Below, one piece after another: positions 32,647 through 44,828 of a DNA stretch of 64,000 nucleotides (its first letter is position 1; each line of letters opens with the position of its first letter). The notes below the pieces were generated by a model. That model was given only the letters and a program-made list of their open reading frames with translations. It had not been told where the DNA came from and made no database searches. This DNA comes from Carya illinoinensis. Its lineage: Eukaryota; Streptophyta; Magnoliopsida; Fagales; Juglandaceae. Made by a program: the position numbers and the translations under genes. The stretch is taken from positions 14,041,001-14,105,000 of the forward strand of contig NC_056761.1 in assembly GCF_018687715.1 (NCBI RefSeq), given 5' to 3'.

Positions 32647-35600
32647 ATGAAGTCATCCACAAGCAAAAACAAGTGGTTTTTAGATAGTGGATGTTCAAGA
32701 CACATGACGGGAGACAAGACTAAGTTCTTTGATCTTAGATTTAAAGAAGAAGGACACGTGACATTTGGAGACAACTCGAAAGGGAAGATCATGGGAATAG
32801 GTAAAATTGGTAATGAATCTTCTCTCATAATTGAAGATGTTCTACTTGTTGAAAGTCTAAAACATAATCTTTTGAGCATAAGTCAATTATGTGATAAAGG
32901 ATTTACAGTTACTTTCAAAATGGATAAGTGCATTATTTTGAATGATCATGATTGTAATATTTGTTTTATTGCTTTTAGAAACAATAATGTTTATACAATC
33001 GATTTTGAAGAAATTACCTCACAAGATGCTATTTGCTTTTCAGCTCAAAATGAAACTAGTTGGCTATGGCATAGAAGATTAGGTCATGCCAACATGGAAC
33101 TTATTTCCAAACTTTCAAAAAATGATCTTGTGAGAGGTTTACCAAAAACAATTTTTCTTAAAGATAAAATTTGTGATGCATGCCAATTTGGTAAACAAAC
33201 AAAAATTTCTTTTAAAACCAAGAAACATATTTCCACTACTAGACCATTGCAACTGATACACATGGATATTTTTGGACCAAATAGAGTTGCAAGTCTAGGA
33301 GGAAAATATTATGCATTTGTTATTGTTGATGATTTTTCTAGATATACTTGGGTCATCTTTCTTATTCATAAAGATGAAGCACATAATGCCTTTACCAAGT
33401 TATGCAAGAGAATTCAAAATGAAAAGGGCTATACTATTTCAAGTATCCGAAGTGATAGGGGAAAAGAGTTTGTTAATAAAAATATTGAAACATTTTGTGA
33501 TGAAAATAGTTTTGTACATAATTTTTCTGCTCCTCGAACTCCTCAACAAAATGGGGTAATAGAGAGGAAAAATAGATCTCTTCAAGAGATGGCAAGAACA
33601 ATGCTCAATAAGAACAACTTGCCTAGTTATTTTTGGGCCGAAGCGGTAAGTACTGCATGTTATGTTATAAATAGAGTTATGCTAAGCTCTAAGTTAGATA
33701 AAACCCTCTATGAGCTTTGGAATAAGAAAAAGCCCAACATTGGTTACTTTCATGTATTTGGATGCAAATGTTTTATTTTGAATGACAGGGATAATTTAGG
33801 CAAGTTTGATGCAAAATCTGATGAAGGTATCTTTCTTGGGTATTCTATTAATAGTAAAGCTTATAAAGTATTCAATAAAAAGACTTTGACTGTACAAGAA
33901 TCTATGCATGTAGTATTTGATGAATCTAATTCTTCACTCTCCAAGAAATCTATTGATGAAGAAACATGAGGTATAAATAACAGGGAAAGTCTCAATCTCA
34001 ACAAAGAGAACACAATAGAGGAAGTTCAACATGGAGCCATCAGGAAAGATCATCAAAATTTAATACAAGATACAACCAAACAGTAGAAATTTGTGAAAGA
34101 TCATCCAGTGGAACAAATTTTGGGAGAATCTTCACGAGGTGTAAGTACTCGATTATCTCTTAGAAATATTTGCAATCATACTGCTTTTCTATCTCAGATT
34201 GAACCCAAAAATATTGATGAAGCACTTCTTGATGAATCTTGGATTCTAGCTATGCAAGAAGAGTTGAATCAATTTGAAAGAAATGATGTTTGGACACTTA
34301 TTCCTAGACCCAAAAATCATACTATTATTGGAACAAAATGGGTTTTTAGAAACAAAAAAGATGAGTCCGGAATCATTACTAGAAATAAGGCTCGACTTGT
34401 AGCCTAAAGTTTTAATCAAGAAGAAGGAATCGATTATGATGAGACATATGCACCAGTCGCAAGATTAGAAGCTATTCGAATGCTACTTGCATATGCTTGT
34501 TATAAAGATTTCAAACTTTTTCAAATGGAAGTTAAAAGTGCTTTCTTAAATGGTTTTATAAATGAAGAGGTATATGTTGAGCAACCTCCAGGTTTTGAAA
34601 ATCATATTTCCCCAAATCATGTTTTCAAACTTACAAAAGCACTATATAGACTTAAACAAGTTCCTAGAGCTTGGTACGAGAGACTCAGTGGTTTCTTGAT
34701 TGGAAAAGGTTTTTCAAGAGGAAAAATCGACACAACTCTTTTCATTAAATATGAAAATGATGATATTCTTTTGATTCAGATTTATGTTGATGATATAATT
34801 TTCGGTGCTACTAATAAAAATATGTGTCAAGTTTTTGCTAAGACTATGCAGGAAGAATTTGAGATGAGCATGATGGGAGAACTTACATTCTTTCTCGGAT
34901 TGCAAATTAAGCAAGCAAAAAGTGGGACATTCATCAATCAATCAAAATATATTAAGGAATTACTGAAAAAGTTTGGGATGGAAAATGCTAAGGAAATTGG
35001 AATACCAATGAGCCCATCAACTAAACTTGATAAAGATGAATCCGGTAAGCCAGTTGACTCGAAGATATATCGATGTATGATTAGTAGCTTATTATATTTA
35101 ACAGCTAGTAGACCAGATATTATGTTTAGTGTGTGCTTATGTGCACGCTTTCAATCATCTCCAAAAGAATCACATTTAATTGCAGTTAAGCGCATTCTTA
35201 GATATCTTAGTGGTACAATTAACTTAGGATTATGGTACCCTAAGCATACATCTTTCGATCTAATCAGCTACACAGATGCAGATTATGCTGGCTGTAAAAT
35301 AGATCGAAAAAGCACTAGTGGAGCATGTCATTTCTTAGGTCATGCATTAGTTTCCTGGTTTAGTAAAAAACAAAATTCTGTTGCACTATCTACTGCTGAG
35401 GTAGAATATGTTGCTGCGGGTAGTTGTTGTGCTCAAGTTCTCTACATGAAACAACAACTTGAAGATTTTAAACTCAAGTATAATCACATTCCAATCAAAT
35501 GTGATAATACAAGTGCTATAAATCTTTCAAAGAACCCAATACAACATTCTAGAACTAAACATATTGAAATAAGGTATCATTTTATTCGAGATCATGTGCA

Positions 35601-35736
35601 GAAAGGCGATATAATATTAGAGTTCACAAACACACACGATCAGTTAGCAGATATTTTCACAAAGCCTTTACCAGAGGATAGATTATGTATGATCAGAAGA
35701 GAAATAGATATGATGCATGCTATGAATATCTCTTAA
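32647..35736 (+). pseudogene. copia Pol: protease, integrase, RT, RNase H
   Basis: One register throughout, with stops TGA 33967-33969, TAG 34084-34086 and TAA 34405-34407. The last fits CAA to TAA. Order: protease (WFLDSGCSRHMTG, catalytic Asp in DSG), GAG-pre-integrase with the zinc-binding LWHRRLGHAN, integrase core (HMDIFGP, IRSDRGKEF, TPQQNGVIERKNRS), reverse transcriptase (AFLNGFINEEVYVEQPPGF, then YVDDIIFG as active site), and RNase H (YTDADYAGC..DRKSTSG). Integrase-before-RT order defines Ty1/copia. A frameshift separates it from gag. In an intact element this polyprotein would copy and insert the DNA. Confidence 0.93.
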
Positions 35737-35784
35737 AAGATAGATGAGAATCAATAAAAATAGAGATAGATTTTTTAAATACTT

Positions 35785-36222
35785 TTACATAAACTTGAGA
35801 TTTTTAGCCTCATGTTTGAGACGCTCATTCTCTTCATACAATATCATGTCATTCTTATCCATGGGAACCGGCAAGCGGAATGAAGAATCTAATAAAGATT
35901 TCAACTGTTTATTCTTCTGCCGAATGATTCCTTCCCTTGTGTGAGACTCTTGAACAATTCGTTAAAGTACAACAATTTGTTCTTTGAGCTTTTCAACTTC
36001 ATGATTTTTGGCTTGTAGCCGCTGAGAAAAAGCAACAATAGAGGAAGAGTAGCGAGTCCCAAGACTCACCAAGTCATAAATAGCATCAGAATCTGACTTA
36101 TTAGTCAGATTATTATTTTCTTGCTGCAACATGGCACCAATGGCAGCTGCAGAAAGGACAGGAGGTTGAGGTGCAGAATGCCTCATGGATGGATCTAGAG
36201 AAATGTTAGAAGAATGAGCCAT
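35785..36222 (-). pseudogene. antisense coiled-coil ORF in the copia 3' region
   Basis: On the minus strand an ATG at 36222 (MAHSSNISLDPSMRHS..) leads a 146-codon register to TAA at 35785-35787. It is interrupted once, by TAA at 35962-35964, which fits CAA to TAA. The second half is rich in charged heptads (FSQRLQAKNHEVEKLKEQ, and later ENERLKHEAKNLKF), as in a coiled coil. The frame stays meaningful across the stop, which argues for a formerly translated gene. Antisense ORFs after pol are known from some plant LTR retrotransposons; I do not recognise this one. The mutation makes it a pseudogene in this copy. Confidence 0.5.
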
Positions 36223-36590
36223 TGAGAAAAGAATAGAAGGCTTAAAACGAGAATGTTGAAGGAATGCAGATGAGTTATAGAAATGAGAAGAAAACTTGAT
36301 GCGGATTGGATGAACTTTAAGACTGATTTTATAGAGATAGCATAAGGAACCAGACGAGCTATCATACAAGTCAAAGAGTAATGTGATTTTTTTATCGGTG
36401 AAAATGACATTTTTTAAAAACTCGGAGCCTTCAATCTCGTTTGTCAACAACATCAGGCGATTTTTTTAAATCTCCAACCACACTTGTCGGGTCACGGACG
36501 GATCTAATTTTTTTTCAACTATCTACAGTGTCTACTAACGCACCGTTTTCTTCAGTCTATTTACTTGTTGCGGATCCTTTTTAATGATGC

Positions 36591-36777
36591 CAAAAGGGGG
36601 AGAAGTGTTAGACTAGAACATTAATATTGTTTGAATTGCTAAACTTGTTATATATGCTTTGAATTATATTTATATATTTTTGCTTGAAAAACTAACGCAC
36701 ATTCTCAGGGGGAGCTTAAGTATTAATACAGGCTTCAGGTTCTATCAAGTATTTGTCATCATCAAAAAGGGGGAGAT
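36591..36777 (+). promoter_or_regulatory. multiple polypurine tracts
   Basis: AAAAGGGGGAGAAG near 36592, CAGGGGGAGCTT near 36709, and AAAAAGGGGGAGAT at 36764-36777 directly before the 3' LTR. The last one is the functional plus-strand primer position. Repeated upstream tracts of this kind are described for Sireviruses. Confidence 0.75.
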
Positions 36778-38116
36778 TGTTGAACATAAGGTTTCAAGCT
36801 TTGTGTAATTATATATCTACACATGGATTTTGATGATAACAAATGAATTCAAAGAATAAAGAAGTCTCAAGCTCAAGTTGTCCACACAATGGAGTCAAGC
36901 ACATCAAGGAACCAAGCATGAGCAAGAAGGGAACAAGTTCACATTAAAGTCATAGAGTAATATGTAAATCTCTTAAAAATTCGAAATTAGGATTAAGGTT
37001 CAAAAATTAGTATTTTATCATAAAGCATTAAAATACATTTTCCACATGTGCATGAATATTTTAAAAATTAAATTTGAAATTTTTGAAAGATGATTGATTG
37101 TCATATTTCACATGTGCATACCTCGATTAAAGGGTTGATCTTTGAAAATATTAAAGATGATTGATTGTCATCTTTCACATGTGCATGTTTTATTTGAATA
37201 TTTTCAAAAGTGATTGATACTTTTTTAGACTTATACAAAAGGTAGATGATTTTGTTTGAAAAATTTGAAAAGTAAAGTGTGCTCCTTTTGTCATATGCAA
37301 AAAGTAAAAGATTAGGTTTGAATCTTTTGAAAAGTAAAGTGTGCTCCTTTTGTCATATGCCAAAAGTAAAAGATTAGATTTGAAATTTTTGAAAAATTGA
37401 ATGATGTTGTCTTTGACAATTGAAAATGAAGAACCTTTTATTTGAATTTTTTGAAAAGTGAATGATGATGTCTTTGACATGTGAATCTTTTTAAATTTGA
37501 ATATGAAGTCTCATATGCCTATAAATAGATCATTTGAGAGCTTCACATTTACAACACCAAGAGCATACAATATTCATTCAAAGCTTTCATTCTCTCTTCT
37601 CTAAGCATTGAGCCTTAACCTTTATTCATTTTGAGAGATATAGTTTGTGCTTGTATTGTTCTTATTTCACTCATTGAGGAGTGTTTTCTGATAACCTACC
37701 CACTATCAGCTCTTGTATCAGAAAAAGAGTGTGTATAACCCTTGTGCGTATAGAAAGTATTCTACACAGGGAGTAGTTGAATCACCACGTGTAAGGTGAT
37801 TGCAAGTGTAGAGGGTGTTCTACACGGATCCTTTGTAGCGGTGTTTTTTAAAGGTGTAATAGGTTTCTATCTCCACCTGAAGGAGATTGAATAGTGAATT
37901 CGGGAATCCTCAAGGGGTAGCTTGAGGCGAGGACGTAGGCAGTGGGGCCGAACCTCGTTAACATACTGAGTTTGCTTCTCTCTTACCCTTACTCTTTATA
38001 TTTATTGCTATTTAATATTTTGTTTATATTTTATATTATATATTTGATTTATAATTGTTATTTTTTTTTAATACAACTCAATTCAACCCCCTCTTGTGTT
38101 AGTCATCTGGGCAACA
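36778..38116 (+). repeat. 3' LTR of the copia element
   Basis: 1339 bases, same termini, tandem units and TATA box (37520-37527) as the 5' LTR, and about 98 percent identical by eye. Most differences are transitions. Confidence 0.93.
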
Positions 38117-38318
38117 TATACACATATACATATCACACACTTACATATATATGTATTTATTTTATTAATTGTTAGTTTATATATACATATAAATATTTAT
38201 ATATAATATATAATTAATCCCGAAACGGTACATCGAAACGTACCGATACCAAAATATTCCGTTCCAGTGCCTCAACCGGAATGGTCTCCGGAACGGATTT
38301 CAAAACTTTGCTCCAATC

Positions 38319-38847
38319 TACACATGGCCCACCATATAATGTGAACAGCCCATCGGGATCAAATCCCAAGGTACGTAATTACTTGCCTTCTATTTCTTAC
38401 ATTCCAGTCCAACTGGTAGGCCCATCTGACCCAATATCTAGCCCACAATCTGTCTCAAAGCAATTAAAGGAACCAGGGCCTTGTTACGTAGATAGAAATG
38501 AAATCTACTCTTCCGAAAACCCAGTATTCACAGAAACAAAAATGTCACAAAAAAGAGAGTTCCCTCCTAGTTTCAATGACCCACTCTTACACAGATCTAA
38601 AGTCCAAAAAATTGAAGATTCAAAGACTCTACATTCTGGAATTCTAGTTAAAGATACATGAGATGATGATAAGGAGATGACTAATTTACTCCTATTTATT
38701 AAATCTAAGTCCTTTGGGAAAGCCAAAAAAACAAGAGAGGCTGCAAAAAAAAGACCCTACAGTAGAGTCACACCAAAGGCATCATTGTCTAAACACTCCA
38801 AGAAAGTTGACGAGGCGGGCTCTACCATGCCTCTAGCTGATCCATGA
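38319..38847 (+). pseudogene. LINE ORF1, last part
   Basis: It continues the register of ORF1 after removal of the hAT-like block (the removed length, 9192 bases, is a multiple of three). It carries a TGA at 38659-38661, then stays open to TGA at 38845-38847. That stop overlaps the ORF2 start as ATGA at 38844-38847, an arrangement expected for plant L1 elements, where ORF2 is reached by re-initiation. The region is basic and low in structure, like other ORF1 C-termini. Confidence 0.75.
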
Positions 38848-41800
38848 AGATATTAGTGTGGAATTGCAGGGATTTAGCCCGCCCCAAAGCAATTAGAAGT
38901 TTAAGGGCTTTTATAAAAAAATATAACCCTGATATTATCTTTTTGTCGGAAACTTTGGTGGCTAATAATAGCACCACTACTATTGTAAATAGTCTAGGTT
39001 TTCATCTTTTTGTATCTGTTCTAGCCTCAGGAAAAAAAGGCGGTCTTTTGTTACTATGGCGACTGGGTGTTGATATTGAACCGGTCCATACTAATGTAAA
39101 TGCTATTTCTGTTTTGTGTTATTCCGACCCACCATATCACCCTTGGTTAGTATCTTTTGTTTATGCACCGGCTCAATGGAAACAAAAAGCAAGCTTCTGG
39201 ACCCTTTTGGATAGTACTCATAGTTCATTTACAGGCCCCTGGCTTTGTATAGGGGATTTCAATGACTTATTATGCCAAAATGAAAAGCATGGAGGTAGGC
39301 CCATCACATCATCATCCATAGGTGGTTTACAAAACTTAATGGATACTCATGGTCTTATTGATATTGGTTTCTCGGGACCCTCTTTCACATGGACAAATAA
39401 TAGATTTGGAAGAGCGCTGATTAGAGAAAGGCTTGATCGAGGAATAGCAAATGCAAAATGGCGTCAACTTTTCCCAGATGCTACTATCCAAAATATCAAC
39501 TCAGTGGCCTCCGACCATAATCCTCTATTACTACATACTATGAAGACACCAAAAAATCCTTCTCCTTTCAAATTTGAGGAAGTTTGGACCAAGGAACCCT
39601 TCAGCAACATAATCATCCAAGAAGCTTGGAACTTACAAGTACAAGGGAATCTAGCATTCGTACTCTGCAACAAAATCAAGGAAGCAAAAAAGGCACTTAA
39701 ACATTGGAACAAACATCATTTTGGGAAAATTCAAACAAATATTCAACAACTTGAGATGGAGCTTAGCAATCTTCAAAACAACAATCCAGATCAAGAGAGC
39801 CTACAGAGAGAAAAACATCTCCACTTCAGAATTCAAGAGCAACTCAAGAATGAAGAAATTTTGTGGAGACAAAAATCAAGAATAACATGGCTCACCACCA
39901 CGGATTTGAATACAAAATTCTACCATCTGTCAACTACAATTCGTCGCAGAAGAAATGGAATTGACTCGATCAAGATAAGCCCAGGTAATTGGACTATGGA
40001 TCAGAATATTATTGATTATACTTTCATTAACTATTTTGAATCCATTTATACCACTTCACACCCTACTTTCCCGGAGCATCTTGAAAATCTTTTTCAAAGA
40101 TAGATCTCAAACGATAAAAATGAATTCCTAGTTGCCATACCTTTGGAAGCTGAAATTCTATGAGCTATAAAGCAAATCCCAAACAATAAGGCCCCAGAAC
40201 CCGATGGAATGACGGGCCTTTTTTATAAACATTACTGGCACATTATCAAACTTGATGTGATTGCAGTAGTACAAAACTTTTCCGAAGTGGGAAACTCTTG
40301 AAACAGATAAACCACACTCATATAGCTCTCATTCCAAAAATTGCAACCCAAATGTTCCACAACACTATAGACCCATAAGCCTAACCAATGTCATTTACAA
40401 AGTCATCAAAAAAATCTTGGCAAATCGTTTAAAGAAATCCCTTCCAAGTATCATATCCCCTTTCCAAACAGCCTTTGTTCCTGGGCGTAACATAAAAGAA
40501 AATTCTATAATTGCTCATGAGATGTTTCATCATTTAAAGCACCACAAAGGCAAAAAAGGGCAGATGACTTTGAAGCTTGATATGGAAAAAGCTTTTGACT
40601 ATATAGAATGGAATTTTCTGTTTGCGGTTATGAAATGCCTGGGCTTCAACTCGACTTGGATAAATCTCATCAAGGAGTGTATAACAACGGCTTCATTGTC
40701 AATTCTTATCAATGGATCTCCAAAAGGTTTTTTCAAAGCACAACGGGGACTTCGGCAAGGTGATCCTATTTCACCTTTTCTCTTCATTCTATGTACGGAG
40801 GTCCTTTCAAGGCTTTTGGTGAAATTAGAAACATCACAGAATTTAGAAGGTATCAAAATCAGTAGAGAATGTCCACCTATTTCTCACCTTCTTTTTGCAG
40901 ATGATCTTATAATCTTTGGGAAGTCAAAAGCAAAATCTAACATGGCTATCAACAAAGCCCTAGAGAAATATCAAAATTGGTCTGGCCAAAGAATCAATCA
41001 AAGTAAGTCCTCAATCTTTGTTACCCAAAATACAAGCCAGGCGACAAGAAGGATCATCTGGTCAAATTTCCCGTATAAAGAATTGTCCTCAAAAATGAAA
41101 TATCTGGTAATGCAGACCACATTTGGCCGATATAGAAAAGAAGATTACAAAGATTTGTTGGCAAAAATAAATAGTAAACTGGAGGGCTGGAAATCAAAAA
41201 TACTCTCTCAAGCTGGAAGAACTATGCTCCTTCGATCAGTAGCAAGCTTTATTCCAACATATCAGATGTCTATACATATGTTCCCAAAATCCATTTGTAA
41301 GTCACTCAATACCAGTTTCAGAAATTTCTGGTGGGGAAAATCAAACGATCAAAGACACAAGTTTTATCTGAAATCTTGGAAATCCATATGCCAGCCCAAA
41401 AAAGATGGAGGTTTGGGTTTACGACTGATGGAAAATATGAATATGGCATTGATAGCAAAAACTGGATGGGAAATGTTCAACATTCAGCCTAATAGTATTT
41501 GGCAGAAGCTATTATTAAAGAAATATCTGAAATCAAGCATCTTTGAAAATACCAACTCAAAAGCCACAGACTCACAATTCTGAAAATGATTACTCCAGAC
41601 AAGACCCCTACTAGAAAAAGGTAAATGCTTCAAAATCACAAATGGCTTATCTCTTAAAGTTTGGTCTGATCCTTGGATACCGACTTTGGAAGGTTTCAAA
41701 CCTATCCCTCTGGATCATATGATAGATCTCTCAAACACTATGAAAGTATCTGAATTGATTTCTCAAGCCACTGGATTCTGGAATATACCCATACTACTAT

Positions 41801-42892
41801 CTCTTTTTCAAAGGGATACTATCAATGAAATCCTCAAAATTAATATACCTCTTTCAAGCCAAGCTTCGGATGAACTTGTCTGGACTCAAACACAAAATGG
41901 TACTTTCTCAGTCAAAACTGCTCATCATCTAGCTTCCAATATTACTAATCCTCTCAGAGAAGTGATTCAAGATATCCAATGGAGGAAAATATGGAGGCTA
42001 AGAATCCATGATAGGCACAAACTTCTTTTATAGAAAATAATATGGGATATTCTGCCGACAAGAGATTGCCTTCAACAATTTATCCCAACTTTATCTTCTC
42101 TAAACTGCCCGCTTTGTGATGGAACGGAAGAAACTCTGTTCCACCTTTTCATAGAATGTCCTGTATCAAGGATTTTATGGAGTCAGAGCAACTGGCCTTT
42201 AAATCTCTCTTCCTTGAGATTAAATTCCATGAAAGACTGGATACAACTCATCTTATATCCCATGCAAAAGCTGGGACTTACCTCCCAAGAAGAGCATCCT
42301 TTCAAGATTTTCGCTGGCCTGATCTTAGATTTTATTTGGAGACTTCGAAATGACTCAGTTCATAACCAAAATGGATTTTCGCTCCAAAAACTCTCTTCTC
42401 AGCTAAATCTCTCTATGAAGAAAATCTGCAGGCTTGGAAAGAACATACCATCTTCAAACCTGGAAAAAAGTGGCAAAATCCTCCAACAAATTATATTTGC
42501 ATATCTTTTGATGCAATGGTTAGAAACTCCTACTCTTTGGCTGTAGCAGTTTGTAGAAACTCAAAAGGAGATATTATTGAATTCTAGACTGAGAAGCACC
42601 ATACTACAACTCCAGTCATCGCTGAAGCTCTTGCAGCAAAAGTAGCTATCAAAATGGTTGAATTCATCAACATTTCTCACGCTTCCCTAGTTGGAGACTC
42701 CCAGTTGGTAATTTCCTCTATCTCAAAAACATAGGTGATTTGGCAAATATCTACAATCTCTGATGACATTGCAAATTCTCTAAAATTGCATTCTAGATGG
42801 TGCTTCAACAAGATAGATCGATCTTAAAATCGACTTGCACACTTAGTTGCGCAATGGGCAGCTACGAACTTTTTGTTTGGTAGCATTTCATT
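38844..42892 (+). pseudogene. LINE ORF2: endonuclease and reverse transcriptase
   Basis: It starts MKILVWNCRDLARP. The endonuclease/exonuclease/phosphatase domain covers 38844-39560, with the catalytic words LSET, GDFND and SDHNP present; the usual Gly after WNCR is Asp. A TAG at 40101-40103 and frame changes up to 40416 break it. Reverse transcriptase resumes at 40417-41583 with FVPGRNI, the catalytic LDMEKAFD and FADD words, and RGLRQGDPISP. After TGA at 41581-41583 come a zinc-binding RT-associated region (CPLC..H..C near 42109-42152) and an RNase H-like domain (about 42540-42892). The CACTA element enters here; the last 21 codons are at 55567-55630. Confidence 0.88.
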
Positions 42893-42922
42893 CACTACAA
42901 CAAATATGGCTTTTAGTGACAG
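42893..42922 (+). repeat. left CACTA terminal inverted repeat
   Basis: A 30-base TIR starting CACTACAACAAATATGGC and ending TTTTAGTGACAG. Three mismatches to the right copy. GTGACGGTT words follow at 42935 and 42970 and correspond to AACCGTCAC words near the right end. Confidence 0.93.
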
Positions 42923-43004
42923 ATTATAAATAGTGACGGTTTCTAAACTGTGACTAAAAGGTATTTATTGTGACGGTTTGTGAGAACTGTCACTAAATGT
43001 TGGG

Positions 43005-43200
43005 CAAGAATTTCAAAACGTTCGGACGTTTTACATAATACGTTCGCACGTCACAGTAACGTTCGAATGTTATGTATATTTACGTGCGAACGTAAAAAAA
43101 TTTAGCGCGAACGTTCGAACGTTTTAACTTATTACGTGCGAACGTGAATATATTAGCGCTAATGTTCGAACGTTAATGTGATAAAGTTCGAACGTTATAT
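43005..43200. repeat. left subterminal motif array
   Basis: About a dozen copies of ACGTTCG(A/G/C)ACGT, ACGTGCGAACGT or half-sites such as GTTCGAACGTT, many palindromic. Subterminal repeats bound by the TNPA protein are a defining part of En/Spm elements, so this is probably a binding array. Confidence 0.85.
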
Positions 43201-43378
43201 GTTAAATTACATAAATTAACCATAATATATATTTTTTTAATAGTAAGGTTGAGTAACGTTATATTAAAAAAAATTAAGAGTAGAAATTAAGCTACACAAT
43301 ACATACATTAAATATTTGTGTCCATTACATATGTCGAAAATAAAAAACGTTCGAATGATAAATTTTTACAAATCACTT

Positions 43379-44605
43379 TCAGAACTGCTGGTTTACAAAA
43401 GATCGAAACTCCTCAGTCAATGTCTCAACCTTATTGTTTAGCACATCTACATGATGTGCAAGATGTGCGACAGCCTGATCTATATGTGCAATCTGTCTAT
43501 CGATCTGTCGGTCTATATGCGCCTTCATATCTGTCATCATTGTATCAACCCAAGCAGGTCGCACATCCCCAGTAGATGTAACTCCCGGCTGCTGACTAGT
43601 ACTCGCCGACGGGCGAGCAACATCGGCCCCAGACTCAGTCGGGGGAACAAGATCTGGCGTAGGACCAGACTGACGCCGAGCTGAGCCTCTCCCCTGTGCA
43701 ATGCTCCGGCGGTGTGTGGTTATGTCGATAGGGCTCATCTGGTTTATCACCATCTCCTCCGCCTGGAGTGGCACTCCCCGGGCTAGTAATAAGCGGCTGA
43801 TGATGACTCCGTACGGGAGATTATCCGTGGTAACGATGCTGGCCTCGTAACGGATCCGCTCAAATATAACAAGGGGCAAGTCAATGGGCTCACCACGTGC
43901 CAAGCCAATCAGGAACTGTGCACGAGCCCGACTGAATGTGCTCTTATGTGCCACCGGGTCTACATTTGTTGCAACAAAAATGTGCAACATGCGAAAGAAA
44001 GGCAGCAGCTGATTCTGGCTGAAGGAGTTCGGCCTATCGAGCTTTGTGCGGTCCGTGCCAGTGAGGATGTAGAAATCCTGGTCCCGCTCATCGTCACCAA
44101 CCTCAGCAGCAATAGGATCGCCCTCGGGTCGATCTTCTTCATGACTGGGCATAAACTCAACAGGGCCCGAAGATGAAGCAGAAGCGGCTGGATCTGCCTC
44201 GAATATGCCCGGGGAAAATGCAGCTGCTATGTCATCAGCCTGAGCAGCTGTCGACTCAGGTAGTATACGCGGAATCTGGAGTAAGTCAGCGAGAACATCT
44301 GCCGAGAACTGAAACTGTACACCGCGTACACTGAGAGTATGGGATGATGCATCGTTAGGCATGGTGGCCATCCCAATGTAAAACTCTCGAACCATTGTGG
44401 GGTAAATCTTTCCCCTCAATGTGCATATGGGGCCCCAGCCTCTGGTGACGAAGACGTCTCTCAGCGTCTTCTGCTCCCAGCTGAGCTCATCAAACTCATT
44501 AATGAGAATTTCTCGTTCCCCCATAACAGTTCGTGCCCCCAGTCGAGCAATGTCCGGATTGCCTCCATCCCTCCCTCGCTTCCTTGTCGTCATATACTGA
44601 GCCAT
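43379..44605 (-). CDS. antisense gene, putative plant transposon protein
   Basis: A 408-residue ORF from ATG at 44605 (MAQYMTTRKRGRDGGNPD..) to TGA at 43379. The ATG sits three bases after a good acceptor (TTTTCAG, exon from 44608). The leader exon is predicted at 45451 to about 45560, with donor GTAATG, behind a TATATAA box. Residues about 30-270 resemble the plant 'putative plant transposon protein' (Transposase_32-type) domain, best seen in VREFYIGMATMP, SVRGVQFQFSADVLADLLQIP and the late block LPYGVIISRLLLARGVPL. A Pro/Ser-rich linker and a C-terminal coiled coil (about 365-408, ..DRQIDRQIAHIDQAVAHLAHH written in part) follow. That family is usually met in retroelements. Function is unknown; the frame is intact. 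Confidence 0.7.
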   Translation of the reverse strand: MAQYMTTRKRGRDGGNPDIARLGARTVMGEREILINEFDELSWEQKTLRDVFVTRGWGPICTLRGKIYPTMVREFYIGMATMPNDASSHTLSVRGVQFQFSADVLADLLQIPRILPESTAAQADDIAAAFSPGIFEADPAASASSSGPVEFMPSHEEDRPEGDPIAAEVGDDERDQDFYILTGTDRTKLDRPNSFSQNQLLPFFRMLHIFVATNVDPVAHKSTFSRARAQFLIGLARGEPIDLPLVIFERIRYEASIVTTDNLPYGVIISRLLLARGVPLQAEEMVINQMSPIDITTHRRSIAQGRGSARRQSGPTPDLVPPTESGADVARPSASTSQQPGVTSTGDVRPAWVDTMMTDMKAHIDRQIDRQIAHIDQAVAHLAHHVDVLNNKVETLTEEFRSFVNQQF

Positions 44606-44828
44606 ATCCTGAAAATTAAAAAAAATATATAAATTGTAACATTTAAAAAAAATGATTATAATCACAGATACATACGTATTATGACATATATGGATTATAC
44701 AGAAAATTAAAATATCATCTATTATAAATTTACATAATTTCGCCAGTAAAACTTTGAAATAATTTCACTTTTTCAATATATAAAATAATAATACTTAAAA
44801 GGAACAATATAAAAATATTTTAACAGGA

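Larger units (their letters stand above)
29554..38116 (+). mobile_element. Ty1/copia element, Sirevirus-like, 8.6 kb
   Basis: LTRs at 29554-30893 and 36778-38116 differ by roughly two dozen changes in 1.34 kb by eye. The 5-base duplication TATAC flanks the element (29549-29553 and 38117-38121). A tRNA-iMet primer site is at 30896-30907 and a polypurine tract at 36764-36777. Gag, protease, integrase, reverse transcriptase and RNase H follow in copia order. Extra polypurine-like tracts upstream of the 3' LTR and a long region after RNase H are features described for the Sirevirus branch. Several stops and frameshifts make this copy defective. An antisense frame lies at 35785-36222. Confidence 0.93.
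29127..38310. mobile_element. hAT-like non-autonomous element, split by copia
   Basis: The 8-base duplication CTCCAATC flanks it at 29119-29126 and 38311-38318. The ends are inverted: the left starts CAATGTTTTAAAATTCGTTC and the right, read inward, CAAAGTTTTGAAATCCGTTC. Inside the left end the words TTCCGG and CCGTTCCGGTCAA repeat several times. Without the copia insertion the element is only about 0.6 kb and has no coding capacity. The CA..TG termini and 8-base duplication support the hAT superfamily. A run of about 29 A residues lies at 29318-29347. Confidence 0.8.
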
